A DNA stretch of 64,000 nt from Pseudomonas lalkuanensis. Its GTDB lineage: Bacteria > Pseudomonadota > Gammaproteobacteria > Pseudomonadales > Pseudomonadaceae. Where the stretch lies: positions 3,018,001 to 3,082,000 of the forward strand of contig NZ_CP043311.1 in NCBI RefSeq assembly GCF_008807375.1, written 5' to 3'. The notes beneath the pieces are model-generated. The model saw only the letters and a list, made by a program, of their open reading frames with translations. It searched no databases and was not told the origin of the DNA. This document shows positions 1-9,629 of this stretch, piece by piece (position 1 is the first letter of the stretch; each line of letters begins with the position of its first letter). The translations under genes and the position numbers were made by a program.

Positions 1-649
1 CGACCACATCCATGCCGTCGACGCCTCGGGCGCGCACGTTGAAGGCCGATGCCTTCGCGCAAAGGTCCTGCTGGGACTGCGAACGGGCCAGCGCAGTGCC
101 CATGGCATAGAGGTTGTTCTCACAGCAGAAAAGTACCGGTAGTTCCCACAACGAAGCCAGATTCAGCGTCTCGGCGAAGGCCCCCTCCGCCATCGCGCCT
201 TCACCGAAAAAGCATGCGCAGAGGCTATCGCCGCCCCGCAGCTTTTCCGCCAACGCCAGGCCGGCAGCCAGAGGCAGACCGCCGGCAACGATCGCGTTGC
301 CTCCGTAGAAGCGCCTGTGGGAATCGAACAGGTGCATTGACCCCCCGCGACCTCGTGAACAACCCTCCTGCTTGCCGTACATCTCGGCCATTATCGCCGT
401 CATCGGCACGCCTTTAAGCAACGCATGGCCGTGTTCGCGGTACGTCGCCACGACACTGTCTCCGGGGGCCAGCGCATGCAGCGCACCAACCGCTACCGCC
501 TCTTCGCCGATGTAGAGGTGCAGGAACCCCCGGATCCTGCCCTCGCCGTACAGTTCGGCGGCGCGCTCTTCCAGTCGCCGGATGCGCAGCATGTCGCGAA
601 GCAGCTCCAGGGCATATCCGGCCGTGTACGGCACATCGGATGAGTTCAT
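1..649 (-). CDS. Pyruvate/2-oxoacid dehydrogenase E1 component, alpha subunit (3' end outside window)
   Basis: This is the N-terminal part of a thiamine-diphosphate dehydrogenase E1 alpha chain, which decarboxylates a 2-oxoacid (pyruvate or acetoin type) in the cytoplasm as part of a multienzyme complex. Visible signatures are the substrate/ThDP region GGSMHLFD, the motif [15 protein letters not shown] followed by [15 protein letters not shown] (the GDG...NN ThDP fold), and the N-terminal [15 protein letters not shown] typical of the family. The start ATG (649-647) overlaps the TGA of the upstream acyl-CoA synthetase as ATGA, so the two are translationally coupled. The C-terminus and presumably an E1 beta gene lie beyond position 1. 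Whether the substrate is pyruvate, acetoin or a branched oxoacid cannot be decided from this fragment. Confidence 0.9.
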   Translation of the reverse strand, partial: MNSSDVPYTAGYALELLRDMLRIRRLEERAAELYGEGRIRGFLHLYIGEEAVAVGALHALAPGDSVVATYREHGHALLKGVPMTAIMAEMYGKQEGCSRGRGGSMHLFDSHRRFYGGNAIVAGGLPLAAGLALAEKLRGGDSLCACFFGEGAMAEGAFAETLNLASLWELPVLFCCENNLYAMGTALARSQSQQDLCAKASAFNVRARGVDGMDVV

Positions 650-2406
650 ACGGGATTCTCCAGGGTCGACAGATCGCCTTCCGGCAGCCCCAGTTCCCGG
701 GCCTTGAGCAGACGCCGCATGAGCTTGCCGCTCCGGGTATGCGGCAGGTCGGTGACGAACGCCAGTTCCTTGGGCGCCACCGCCGCACCCAGACGCTTTC
801 GCGCATGGCCAAGCAACTCGTCGTGCAGGGCTGTCGTAGCGACCTGGCCGGCCTTGAGGGTCACGAAGGCCTTCACCGTCTCCCCCAGAAGCGGATCCGG
901 CATGCCGATCACCGCGGCTTCCGCAACCTCCGGCAACTCCATCAACACGCTTTCCACTTCGAAGGGACCGATCAAGTGGCCCGCAGACTTGATTACGTCA
1001 TCGCTGCGCCCGACGAACCAGTAGTAACCATCGGCATCGCGACGGGCCAGGTCGCCGCTGAGGTACCAATCGCCGGAGAAGCAGCGACGATAGCGCTCCT
1101 CCTGCCCGAGGTAGGCCCTGAACAACGCGGGCCACGGTTTTTTCAGTGCCAGTTCGCCCACCTGCTCATTGCCAAGGGGCACCAGCTGGCCTGTGGCGTT
1201 GCGACCGACAATCGCTGCATCAACGCCCGGCAACGGTTTACCCATGGATCCAGGTTTGATGGTCATCACTGCGGTGTTGGCGATCATGATTCCGCCAGTC
1301 TCTGTCTGCCACCAGTTGTCATGGATGGGGTGGCCGAGCACTTCCTTGCCCCACCATACGGCCTCGGCATTCAACGGTTCTCCGACGCTGGCGACAAAAC
1401 GCAGGGCCGGAAAGGAATGCGCCGCAGCCAGCGCTGCGCCGGCCTTCATCAACAGGCGGATGGCAGTGGGCGCGGTGTACCAGACGCTGACATGCTGGTG
1501 CTCGAGGATGCCGTACCAGCGCTCGGCATCGAACTCTGCGCTATCGACGACGCTGGTCACACCCAGCATCAGCGGAGCGAGGATGCCGTAGGACGTGCCG
1601 GTAACCCAGCCCGGGTCGGCGGTGCACCAATAGATATCGTCCGGGTGCAAGTCGAGGGCGTACTTGCCGGTAACGTAGTGCGTCACGGCGGCGCCATGGA
1701 CATGTAGCGCACCTTTTGGGGTTCCGGTGGTACCACTGGTGAAATGCAGTAATGAAGGGGTATCGGCCGTGGTCGGGGCGATGGTGAAACTGTCCTCCGC
1801 CTCCGCCAGTAGCGCATGCAGGTCGAGCGTATCGGGCGGAAGCGTCTCTCCCTGCCGGAGTCCATGGAGTAACACATGCTGGAGCAGCGGCAACCTGGCA
1901 CGAATACTCTCCACCTTGCGCTGATACAGCGCCGCACTGGTGACGAGAACGCTCCCCTCCCCCAGAGCCATGCGCGTCGCGATCGGTTCGGGCCCGAAAG
2001 CTGAGAACAGCGGGCAGACCACGCAGCCATGCTTCAAGCCACCCAGCAGGCCCAGGTAAAGCTCCAGGCCTCGCTCGCATAGGACGAACAGGCGCGCCCC
2101 CGGAGCCACGCCGAGACGTTGCAACACATGGGCGAATCGATTTGTCCGGTTGCTCAGTTCATGGAAGCTGATGTCGTGGCTGCTGCCATCACGGTCCAGC
2201 AGCCGCAGCGCCGCTCGTTGTCGGGCCGGCCCCTGGGCATGCCTATCGACCGCTTCGAAGGCCAGGTTCAAGCCGTCGCCCGGCAGCCCGGCCAACGCCC
2301 GGGCCTCCGCCCCCCAAGAAAACGCGGCCCGCGCATCAGGAGTGTCCGTCCAGTTGGGACTAACGGGCAGGTCACTGGCTGTTTTCTCGATGATGACGGG
2401 GCGCAT
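646..2406 (-). CDS. AMP-forming acyl-CoA (acetyl-CoA) synthetase
   Basis: A 586-residue member of the acyl-adenylate-forming superfamily that activates acetate or a short acid with ATP and CoA. The P-loop [16 protein letters not shown], the WWQTETGG motif, the [20 protein letters not shown] hinge region and the C-terminal lysine motif TRSGKLMRR (K561) are all present. It is shorter than the ~650-residue Acs of enterobacteria and nearer the Bacillus AcsA type. I chose ATG 2406 because GGGGAG lies 9 nt upstream; an in-frame ATG 21 nt earlier (2427) has no such site. It is first in an operon with the E1 alpha gene and has a perfect Anr box 74-87 bp upstream. K561 sits in the P-x4-G-K context that GNAT enzymes acetylate in other bacteria. 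Confidence 0.92.
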   Translation of the reverse strand: MRPVIIEKTASDLPVSPNWTDTPDARAAFSWGAEARALAGLPGDGLNLAFEAVDRHAQGPARQRAALRLLDRDGSSHDISFHELSNRTNRFAHVLQRLGVAPGARLFVLCERGLELYLGLLGGLKHGCVVCPLFSAFGPEPIATRMALGEGSVLVTSAALYQRKVESIRARLPLLQHVLLHGLRQGETLPPDTLDLHALLAEAEDSFTIAPTTADTPSLLHFTSGTTGTPKGALHVHGAAVTHYVTGKYALDLHPDDIYWCTADPGWVTGTSYGILAPLMLGVTSVVDSAEFDAERWYGILEHQHVSVWYTAPTAIRLLMKAGAALAAAHSFPALRFVASVGEPLNAEAVWWGKEVLGHPIHDNWWQTETGGIMIANTAVMTIKPGSMGKPLPGVDAAIVGRNATGQLVPLGNEQVGELALKKPWPALFRAYLGQEERYRRCFSGDWYLSGDLARRDADGYYWFVGRSDDVIKSAGHLIGPFEVESVLMELPEVAEAAVIGMPDPLLGETVKAFVTLKAGQVATTALHDELLGHARKRLGAAVAPKELAFVTDLPHTRSGKLMRRLLKARELGLPEGDLSTLENPV

Positions 2407-2479
2407 GGACCTGTTCTCCCCTTGCATCTCTTTCGGCTGGCCGGTGGTTTCAGGCTAGGTAGCCACAAACACTCCCGGT

Positions 2480-2493
2480 TTGATCTTCATCAA
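2480..2493. promoter_or_regulatory. Anr/FNR box (perfect), acs promoter
   Basis: TTGATCTTCATCAA is an exact TTGAT-N4-ATCAA palindrome. Its centre is about 80 bp upstream of the acs start; binding at -41.5 would put the transcript start near 2445, leaving a ~40-nt leader. Confidence 0.8.
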
Positions 2494-2606
2494 GAAATTT
2501 CGAAGAAGCCTGCAGCAGCGAGGCCCGAGGTGACGGCATGGCGCCGTGGACGATTCCACCCGCTTGTCCACTTTTCCCGGCCGTGGCCTGCGAATATCGG
2601 TCGGGG

Positions 2607-2620
2607 CTGATGAAGATCAA
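2607..2620. promoter_or_regulatory. Anr/FNR box (one mismatch), CBS-protein promoter
   Basis: CTGATGAAGATCAA matches 9 of 10 consensus positions. The centre is 77 bp before the CBS-domain gene start, the same geometry as the divergent acs site. Confidence 0.65.
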
Positions 2621-2690
2621 ATCCAGCTCCTGTTTTCGCTCACATCGTGGGAGACATGCGAGCTTTGTTTTCCCCTGGAGGAGACGAATC

Positions 2691-3140
2691 ATGAGCATCG
2701 GCAAATACTGCAAGCGCAACGTCGTCGTAGTGGCGCCCACCGAATCCATCCTGGCCGCCGCTCGACTGATGAGTCAGCACCACGTTGGCGACCTGGTGCT
2801 CGCCGAACAGGTCGGCGAAAACCGGTATCGGCCGCTCGGCATCGTGACAGACCGAGACATCGTTCTGGAAATTGTGACCAACAATGAAACTGCACTTGAG
2901 CGTACTTCTGTGGGGGCCATGAAGGTGCAGGATCTCGTCACCGCGGGCGAGAAAGAAGACGTGTTCGACGTGATTGGCAGAATGCGCCACTTCAGCATAC
3001 GGCGCATGCCGATTGTCGATGACCAGGGGCTGTTGGTGGGCATCATCTCCGTTGACGACTTGCTCCGCGTACTCGCTGAAAATCTGCGTGATCTATCGCA
3101 GTTGGTGGGCTTCCAGAGCCTGCGCGAGAACGAGATCTAG
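2691..3140 (+). CDS. CBS-domain pair protein
   Basis: A 149-residue stand-alone Bateman module: two CBS domains (about residues 8-65 and 77-135) with the characteristic GIVTDRDIVLEIV and MPIVDDQGLLVGIISVDDLLRVL segments. Such modules bind adenine nucleotides or related ligands and usually regulate a partner; no catalytic domain is attached here. The start is set by GGAGGAG about 8 nt before ATG. It lies divergent from acs, each with an Anr-type box, and polX follows 10 bp after its stop, suggesting a shared transcript. Its ligand and partner are unknown; an energy-sensing role next to the acetyl-CoA genes is inference only. Confidence 0.88.
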   Translation: MSIGKYCKRNVVVVAPTESILAAARLMSQHHVGDLVLAEQVGENRYRPLGIVTDRDIVLEIVTNNETALERTSVGAMKVQDLVTAGEKEDVFDVIGRMRHFSIRRMPIVDDQGLLVGIISVDDLLRVLAENLRDLSQLVGFQSLRENEI

Positions 3141-3150
3141 GCTGGCTGAC

Positions 3151-4920
3151 ATGCCCGACAACCACTGCGCCAATTTCGCTCCTCTTGCCGACGGGCTGCC
3201 CGGCAATGATCGTATCGCGCGCATTTTCGAGGAGATTGCCGATCTGCTTGAAGTAGAAGCCGCAAATCCGTTCCGCATTCGCGCCTATCGCAAAGCTGCA
3301 CGCAGTGTGCGCGCAACGGAATCCCAGCTCTCCGCCCTGGTACTGGCCGGCAAGCCGATACCAAAGCTACAGGGCGTCGGCGAAGACCTGGCAGAAAAGA
3401 TCCGAACCATCAGCCATACCGGCAGTTGCCCGTTACTCGAGCGACTGCACGGCGAGGTGCCCGCGCGCCAGGTCGAGTTGCTGCAATTGCCCTTTATCGG
3501 ACCGAAGCGACTTCGACTGCTGCAACAGGAACTGGGCATCGACTCCATGGAGACGTTGCGCGATGCCCTCGCTGCTGGTCGCCTGGCACAGATTCACGGC
3601 TTCGGACCACGCCTGCTCGCACAATTGAAGGCGGCATTGCAGGCCCGAACCCCAGGTGAACGTCGCTACTTGCAAACGGAGGCCCGGGCGCAGGCAACCC
3701 CACTGTTGGATTTCCTTCTCGGCCTGGAGGGTGTGGTGGCAGCCGAGGTCGCGGGCAGCCTGCGGCGCCGGCGGGAGACCGTCGGCGACCTGGATATCGT
3801 GGTCTGCGCCGCCGGCGATGCCATGCCGATCATCGCCGCATTGCTGGCCTACCCGCAGGTGGCCGAGGTGATTGCATCCGGCCCTACCCGCAGCACCCTG
3901 CGACTCAAAAGCGGCATGCAGGTTGATGTGCGAATCGTTGGCAGGATGAGTTTTGGCTCGACCCTGCAGTACTTCACGGGCAGCAAAGCCCATGGCATAG
4001 CGCTACGCCGCCGCGCGCGCAGGCTTGGCTGCAAACTCAATGAGTACGGCCTGTTCCGCGGCACGGAGCGGCTCGCCGGGGACACCGAGCAAGGTCTCTA
4101 CAACGCACTGGGACTGCCTTGGATTGCCCCCGAACTGCGTGAAGACCGCGGTGAGATCGTCGCAGCGGAACGTCAGGGGTTGCCGGTCCTGGTCGAGCCA
4201 GGCGACCTGCGTGGCGACCTGCATTGCCATACCCGCGCCAGCGACGGCAACGATAGCCTGTGGGCAATGGCTCTGGCAGCACAGCACCTGGGTTGGGAAT
4301 ACCTGGCAATCACCGACCATTCGCAACATCTGGGTATTGCCCACGGACTGGACCCCGGGCGGTTGGCTCGACAGCTCGACGACATCGACCGAGTGAACGA
4401 AGAACTGGATTCGCTGACACTGCTCAAGGGCTGCGAAGTGGACATACTCGCCGACGGCAGGCTCGACCTTCCCGACTCCCTGCTGGCGCGACTGGACCTG
4501 GTAGTGGGAGCGGTGCATAGCCACTTCCGTCTGTCCTCCGCGCAGCAGACCCGGCGTATTCTCCGGGCCATGGACTCGCCTTACTTTACGATCCTCGCGC
4601 ACCCTAGCGGCCGCCTGCTGCTGGAGCGAGAAGCCTGCGCCCTGGACATGCGCGCAGTGATCCGCCAGGCACGCCAGCGCGGCTGTTTTCTGGAACTCAA
4701 CGCACAACCCCAGCGCCTGGACCTGGATGAGGAGCATTGCCGGCTGGCCAAGGACGAGGGGGTGCTTGTCAGCATCGCCTCGGATGCGCATCGGGCAATG
4801 GATTTCGCCCTGCTTGACTATGGCATCGGGCAGGCTCGGCGTGGCTGGCTCGAACGGGGGGATGTGCTCAACACCCGCAATCTGGTGCAGCTGCGAGCGC
4901 TGCTCCGTAGCACCCGCTGA
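3151..4920 (+). CDS. polX: DNA polymerase/3'-5' exonuclease PolX
   Basis: A 589-residue family X DNA polymerase with a C-terminal PHP phosphoesterase, the bacterial gap-filling repair enzyme. It has helix-hairpin-helix segments in the N-terminal ~170 residues, the nucleotidyltransferase motif GSLRRRRETVGDLDIVV with catalytic Asp213 and Asp215, and a PHP domain opened by the metal motif H358-C-H360 (GDLHCHTRASDGND) followed by ITDHS and later SDAH. Length fits the family (~570-590). The frame stays open upstream into the CBS gene, but ATG 3151 fits where the homology begins. It ends 45 bp from the convergent P-type ATPase gene. Confidence 0.93.
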   Translation: MPDNHCANFAPLADGLPGNDRIARIFEEIADLLEVEAANPFRIRAYRKAARSVRATESQLSALVLAGKPIPKLQGVGEDLAEKIRTISHTGSCPLLERLHGEVPARQVELLQLPFIGPKRLRLLQQELGIDSMETLRDALAAGRLAQIHGFGPRLLAQLKAALQARTPGERRYLQTEARAQATPLLDFLLGLEGVVAAEVAGSLRRRRETVGDLDIVVCAAGDAMPIIAALLAYPQVAEVIASGPTRSTLRLKSGMQVDVRIVGRMSFGSTLQYFTGSKAHGIALRRRARRLGCKLNEYGLFRGTERLAGDTEQGLYNALGLPWIAPELREDRGEIVAAERQGLPVLVEPGDLRGDLHCHTRASDGNDSLWAMALAAQHLGWEYLAITDHSQHLGIAHGLDPGRLARQLDDIDRVNEELDSLTLLKGCEVDILADGRLDLPDSLLARLDLVVGAVHSHFRLSSAQQTRRILRAMDSPYFTILAHPSGRLLLEREACALDMRAVIRQARQRGCFLELNAQPQRLDLDEEHCRLAKDEGVLVSIASDAHRAMDFALLDYGIGQARRGWLERGDVLNTRNLVQLRALLRSTR

Positions 4921-4965
4921 CGGCAAAGGGAGGACAGAGTACGAATCCACCCGGAACGGGCGGCG

Positions 4966-7617
4966 TTATCTGTCCAGAGTCGCACGTGCCTTGCGGATTC
5001 CCTCCAGCAGCGCCATTGCCAAGACGAAAGGGATCATGAACAGCCATGCGGAGACCGGCAACGGCGCGGTACCGAATAGCCAATTGCCCAAGGGGGCGTA
5101 GACGATGAACAGGATCAGTGCGACTTCGCATACCAGGCCCGCCCAGATCAACGGGTTGGGGCTGCCGAATCCGAACGGCCGTCCGCGCTCGCTTCGGCAA
5201 AGGAAGACATTCATCATCTGCATCACCACGATGGCGGCCAGGCAGGCCGTGGTAGCGACCTGGTATAGCGGCTCGTCAGGCGCCAAGGTCTCACCGTACT
5301 GCCAACCGCCGTTCCGGAGCACGAAGAAGAAGGCAGCGAGCGCAGCTGCGGCCTCCATCGGACCGAGGAAAAGGTAGGCACGAGCCAGCAGTCGGCGGTC
5401 AAGCAGGCGATCGTTGCGCGATGGAGGTGGACGTTGCATGACCTCCCGATCCGGGCGCTCGGCACCCAGCCCCAGCGCCGGCAGCATATCGGTACCCAGG
5501 TCAACGGCCAGTATCTGTACCACCGTTAGCGGCAGCGGGATGCGGAACAGTACAAACGCCAGATAGGGCACGACCTCCGGGATATTCGACGTGAGGATGT
5601 AGCTCATGAACCGACGGATATTTTGGAAAACCGCCCGCCCTTCCTCGACCGCCGCAACGATGCTGGCGAAGTTGTCATCGAGCAGTACCATGTCGGCGGC
5701 CTCTCGCGCCGCATCGCTGCCGGAAAGACCCATCGCGATGCCGATGTCTCCCTGGCGCAAGGCCGGTGCGTCGTTTACGCCGTCACCCGTGACCGCGACT
5801 GTCTCCCCCTTGGCCTGGAGCTCCTTGACAATTTGCAGCTTCTGCTCGGGATTGACACGAGCGAAGATCAGTTCCCGGGCTTCCAGTGCCAGGCTGAGCT
5901 GGCTGTGGGACAGACTCGCCAGGGTTGTTCCGGTGATCACCGTGGGCCGCCCCGTTGCCAGGCCAATTTCCCGCGCCACGGCTTCCGCCGTCCGAGGATG
6001 GTCCCCCGTCACCATCAGGACGCGGATACCCGCTTGCTGGCAGCGTCTGACGGCAGCCGGAACCTCGGGCCTGGGCGGATCCTCGAGTCCGACCAGGCCA
6101 ATCAGTACCAGATCCTGTTCCAGATCTTCGCGCTTGTAGCCCTCCTCCACCGCCCGGTAGGCAAAAGCCAGCACTCGCAAGCCCCGATCGGCCAGGCGGT
6201 GCTCGGCCTCGCGCCAATGCTCCTGCTCGTGCTCGTCCAGAGGCTGCTCACCATCCTCTTGCAGGAAACGAGATGCGATGGGCAGCAACGCCTCCAGCGC
6301 GCCCTTGCTGTAGAGGACCAATCCCTCGGTGGACCGATGCAGGGTCGACAACATGCGGCGCTCGGCACTGAACGGCAACTCATCGACGAGCGGAAAGTCC
6401 ACCGCGCCACCCGAGTGCTGGGCCATTCGCAACAACGCCTCTTCCAAGGGATCACCCACCAGGGCCTGCCGGCCATCGACCTCCCCCAGTTGCAGTGTCT
6501 GGCACAGCGAGGCAACAGCTCGCAGCGCCTGGGGCAAGATCACCGGCGCCGAGTCCAACGCGGTTTCCCGGCCCGCCCAGACGACCACCCGTGCTTGCAT
6601 CCGGTTAAGTGTCAGCGTGCCGGTCTTGTCCGTGCAGATGACGGTGGCCGAACCCAGCGTTTCCACACTTGGGAGGTTGCGGATCAATGCCTGCCTGGCG
6701 GCCATGCGCTGAGCGCCCATGGCCAGGGACAACGTCACGGTCGGCAAAAGGCCCTCAGGCACGTTCGCCACAATGATCCCGATTCCAAACAGTAAGCTGT
6801 TCCAGAAACCCAGCCCGATCCATTGTCCTAGCACGAAGAACACCCCGCCAAGCAACATTGCCAACAGGGCGATAAGTCGGCTCAGGCGGTTGATCTGGCG
6901 TTGCAGCGGACTCTCTATATCGCCACCCGTCTGCACCAGTTGGGCAATACGGCCGAACTCGGTGCGCATCCCTGTCGCGTAGACCAGCGCTCGGGCCTCT
7001 CCACTGACCAGGACAGTGCCGGCCAGCAGGATATTGCGGCAGTGCAGCAGGTCAGGCGCATCGGTTGGCTGGGCATCCCGCGCCACTGGATAGGATTCGC
7101 CTGTCAGCGTGGCCGCATTGATGCGCACATCGAAAGCTTCCAGGATCCGGCAATCGGCCGGCACATTGTCGCCAGCTGACAGAAGCAATACGTCGCCGGG
7201 CACCAGCAGCGAGCGATTGAGCTTACGCAGGCGCGCCTCGCGCATCACCCTCACGCTATCTGGCATGAGCCCTTCTAGAGCGAGAATCGAACGTTCCGCC
7301 CGGTACTCCTGCCAGTAGGAAAACAGCGCATTGACCAAGATGACACAGAGAATGGCCACGCCCAGGGTCGCCATGCCTTTACCCGGATCGCTCCATTCGG
7401 CAATGAAGGCCAGGAGTGCTGCCAGCCATAGGACAATTGCCAGGAAATGGGTCAAACCGGCGGCCAGGCGACGCCACCAGGGCACAGTCCGCATATGCAG
7501 AATGCTATTGGCCTGGAACGCCTCGAGCCGTCGTGCAGCTTCCGTCGCCGTCAGACCATCCGGGCCGCTCTGCAGGCTGGTCAGCGCGTCCTCCGGCCTC
7601 AGGGTTTGAATTTTCAT
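4966..7617 (-). CDS. P2-type cation ATPase with Na,K-ATPase-like ion site
   Basis: An 883-residue ion pump: cation-ATPase N domain, TLTGES actuator loop, phosphorylated Asp330 in [19 protein letters not shown] hinge and a C-terminal bundle of membrane helices. Its ion-binding helices read NVPEGLL (Glu288), TSNIPE (Glu681) and [10 protein letters not shown] (Asp706, Asp710), which is the residue pattern of animal Na,K- and H,K-ATPases rather than of SERCA-type calcium pumps. No beta-subunit gene is visible. I chose ATG 7617, with GAGG upstream, over an in-frame GTG at 7641. It is the last gene of the phosphoribosyltransferase-hydrolase-ATPase operon. The transported ion is unproven. Confidence 0.92.
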   Translation of the reverse strand: MKIQTLRPEDALTSLQSGPDGLTATEAARRLEAFQANSILHMRTVPWWRRLAAGLTHFLAIVLWLAALLAFIAEWSDPGKGMATLGVAILCVILVNALFSYWQEYRAERSILALEGLMPDSVRVMREARLRKLNRSLLVPGDVLLLSAGDNVPADCRILEAFDVRINAATLTGESYPVARDAQPTDAPDLLHCRNILLAGTVLVSGEARALVYATGMRTEFGRIAQLVQTGGDIESPLQRQINRLSRLIALLAMLLGGVFFVLGQWIGLGFWNSLLFGIGIIVANVPEGLLPTVTLSLAMGAQRMAARQALIRNLPSVETLGSATVICTDKTGTLTLNRMQARVVVWAGRETALDSAPVILPQALRAVASLCQTLQLGEVDGRQALVGDPLEEALLRMAQHSGGAVDFPLVDELPFSAERRMLSTLHRSTEGLVLYSKGALEALLPIASRFLQEDGEQPLDEHEQEHWREAEHRLADRGLRVLAFAYRAVEEGYKREDLEQDLVLIGLVGLEDPPRPEVPAAVRRCQQAGIRVLMVTGDHPRTAEAVAREIGLATGRPTVITGTTLASLSHSQLSLALEARELIFARVNPEQKLQIVKELQAKGETVAVTGDGVNDAPALRQGDIGIAMGLSGSDAAREAADMVLLDDNFASIVAAVEEGRAVFQNIRRFMSYILTSNIPEVVPYLAFVLFRIPLPLTVVQILAVDLGTDMLPALGLGAERPDREVMQRPPPSRNDRLLDRRLLARAYLFLGPMEAAAALAAFFFVLRNGGWQYGETLAPDEPLYQVATTACLAAIVVMQMMNVFLCRSERGRPFGFGSPNPLIWAGLVCEVALILFIVYAPLGNWLFGTAPLPVSAWLFMIPFVLAMALLEGIRKARATLDR

Positions 7618-7662
7618 TCGCAGCGCCTCGCCACGCGGCACAAGCTCGAGCGGCGTACTCGT

Positions 7663-8337
7663 TCAAAGTCCGGCGCCCTGCTGCCGGACCGGTTCGCCCA
7701 GGTGTTCCAGGAACCACGCACCGGCCAACAGCGCGACTTCATCCAGAGTGCCCGGTTCCTCGAACAGGTGGGTCGCACGAGGAATGACCTCAAGCCCCTG
7801 CCGGCACGTCAGCGCCTGACTGACCTTGCGGTTGAGGCCCAGCGTCACCAGGTCACGGCCACCGACTATCTGCAGAATCGGAATGCGCAACCGGGACAGT
7901 TCGTTGCCGGCCAAATCGGTTCGTCCGCCGCGACTGACGATCGCCTTCACCTGCTCCGGTCGTTGGATGGCGGCCAGTATGGCCGCGGCTGCGCCCGTGC
8001 TGGCACCGAACAATCCCAGTGGAAAACGATCGAGGTCCGGGCTGGCGGCCAACCAGTCGAGCACCCCGACGAGGCGATGGGTCAACCGCGGTATGTCGAA
8101 TCGAATTTCACAGGTGATCCGATCGATGCGCTCCTCGGATTCGGTCAACAGATCGAAAAGCAGCGTCGCCAGACCCAGCTCCCCCAGATAGCCTGCTACA
8201 TGCTGGTTGCGGGGACTCCAACGGCTGCTACCACTACCATGGACGAACACCACCAGCCCCCTGGCTCCCTCCGGGACCAGCAGGTCGCCAATCAGGTGCG
8301 CATCCGCCAGATCAATGTTTTGTCGACGTTGACGCAT
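7663..8337 (-). CDS. Alpha/beta hydrolase (dienelactone-hydrolase-like)
   Basis: A 224-residue cytoplasmic alpha/beta hydrolase with oxyanion-hole VFVHGSGSS, nucleophile elbow GASTG (Ser113), acid Asp162 (GGRD) and His190 (ATHLF), so the catalytic triad is complete. Proteins of this type are often found beside, or fused to, phosphoribosyltransferase domains; here the start overlaps the 3' end of the phosphoribosyltransferase gene by 26 bp, indicating translational coupling. The substrate is unknown. The downstream pump gene begins 45 bp after its stop. Confidence 0.88.
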   Translation of the reverse strand: MRQRRQNIDLADAHLIGDLLVPEGARGLVVFVHGSGSSRWSPRNQHVAGYLGELGLATLLFDLLTESEERIDRITCEIRFDIPRLTHRLVGVLDWLAASPDLDRFPLGLFGASTGAAAAILAAIQRPEQVKAIVSRGGRTDLAGNELSRLRIPILQIVGGRDLVTLGLNRKVSQALTCRQGLEVIPRATHLFEEPGTLDEVALLAGAWFLEHLGEPVRQQGAGL

Positions 8338-9037
8338 CGATCATCTCCCCGGCCTCGACCCGCCTCCCCTGTTCGCGCTGCCAGGCCCGCTGCAACAGTT
8401 CGATCACTGCCTGATCTGTGACTTGGAAAAAGTCCACGTACCAGCAGCCGATCGCCGTGAACCATTGGGGGACGAATGGGCAAACGACTTCGTCCACCTG
8501 CTCACGCAATTCGGCCAAGGTGTCGTCCGGTGCCACTGGTACTGCGACTATCACCCGCGTCGCCCCTCGGTCGCGTACCGCTTTCACGGCGGCCTGCATG
8601 CTGGCCCCGGTCGCCAGGCCGTCGTCCACCAAGATCACTTGCTGGCCATGCAGGTCGGGCAACGGACGATCACCGCGGTAAACCTGTTCCCGTCGACGCA
8701 ACTCTTTCAGCTCCCGCTCTGCGGCGGCGTCCAGGGTAGGTCCATCTATGCCATGGAGATTCACCACGTCGGTGTTGAGGTACCAGACACCGCCACTGGC
8801 AATCGCCCCCATGGCCAGTTCTTCGTGGAAAGGCACACCCAGCTTGCGCACCGGCATAAGGTCCAGGCGCAAATCCAGGGCGGTGGCTATTTCATAGGCG
8901 ACCGGGACGCCGCCCCTGGGCAATGCGAGCACGATGGCATCCGGGCGTCCACGGTAGGCCGCCAGCAAAGGCACCAGCGCCCGGCCCGCTGCCTGGCGGT
9001 CGGGAATGGGAATCTGGATCGTATCGTGCTGCTGCAT
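8312..9037 (-). CDS. Phosphoribosyltransferase-family protein
   Basis: A 241-residue type I phosphoribosyltransferase-fold protein with LALPRGGVPVAYEIA near the N-terminus and the PRPP loop VILVDDGLATGAS (Asp138, Asp139). This kind (often called an erythromycin-esterase-neighbour or Rv0571c-like PRTase) has no assigned substrate. The frame is open for a further 62 codons upstream, but ATG 9037 has GAGG at a suitable distance and is where the family's conserved sequence begins. It heads the operon with the hydrolase and the P2 ATPase; a perfect Anr box lies 278 bp upstream, possibly with a small ORF between. Confidence 0.88.
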   Translation of the reverse strand: MQQHDTIQIPIPDRQAAGRALVPLLAAYRGRPDAIVLALPRGGVPVAYEIATALDLRLDLMPVRKLGVPFHEELAMGAIASGGVWYLNTDVVNLHGIDGPTLDAAAERELKELRRREQVYRGDRPLPDLHGQQVILVDDGLATGASMQAAVKAVRDRGATRVIVAVPVAPDDTLAELREQVDEVVCPFVPQWFTAIGCWYVDFFQVTDQAVIELLQRAWQREQGRRVEAGEMIDASTSTKH

Positions 9038-9053
9038 CCCGTTACCTCGCAAT

Positions 9054-9254
9054 TCACAATGGATAACGGAATCCTGGCCAATTCCCCGCATGGAGCGCTC
9101 CATTGCTGCGATGTTTTCCTGCTTCTTGCAAACGGGTGTACCAACCCTCTGGAACGGCTCGGATCCCAGGTTCGCGGTCGGTAGCCTGCAACATCGGCCG
9201 ATGGTTCGTGAGCAGTTGCCCAATTCCCTGAACCAGGTCCATTTTCTGAATCAT
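9054..9254 (-). CDS. Possible small leader protein, 66 aa
   Basis: A short open frame starting MIQKMDLVQGIGQLL, with AAAAGGAAGG directly before the ATG. If Anr activates from -41.5 at the box 9315-9328, transcription would begin near 9280, about 26 nt upstream of this start, and the stop is 16 bp before the phosphoribosyltransferase ATG. Position argues for a gene; sequence matches nothing I recognise, and the start-proximal purine tract is rather close. Confidence 0.35.
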   Translation of the reverse strand: MIQKMDLVQGIGQLLTNHRPMLQATDREPGIRAVPEGWYTRLQEAGKHRSNGALHAGNWPGFRYPL

Positions 9255-9314
9255 CCTTCCTTTTGAATTCGCACCGACCTCTTTTGAATCATCAGTCGGC
9301 GCTGGGCGGCCTTA

Positions 9315-9328
9315 TTGATGCCGATCAA
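9315..9328. promoter_or_regulatory. Anr/FNR box (perfect)
   Basis: TTGATGCCGATCAA, an exact consensus palindrome, lies between the minus-strand phosphoribosyltransferase operon and the plus-strand Anr paralogue. Spacing favours the minus-strand operon (predicted start near 9280). It is ~300 bp from the regulator gene, whose immediate upstream sequence (9480-9600) is strikingly AT-rich. Confidence 0.78.
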
Positions 9329-9629
9329 GATTGCTCGAAGTTTGCTGGTCGGTCGCGAACGTGTTCCCGCGGTCCGGAAAGAAACGTGCCCGGAGCGCGC
9401 AGCGAGCGACTGGAAACACCTGGAAAACGTGGCTTTTGCGGTGGAAAACTGATTGGCAATGGAGCCTGAGGGCGTCCAACAAGAGGGAAAATAAATAAAC
9501 TTAAAAATAACAACACCTTATAAAAACAAAAACTCGACCATGATCTACCGTCAGTTACCCGACGAAATGCAGCGCAACCTGGGTGGACAGGATTAGAATT
9601 TTTAAGAATGTTCCGAAAAGAAATCTCCA

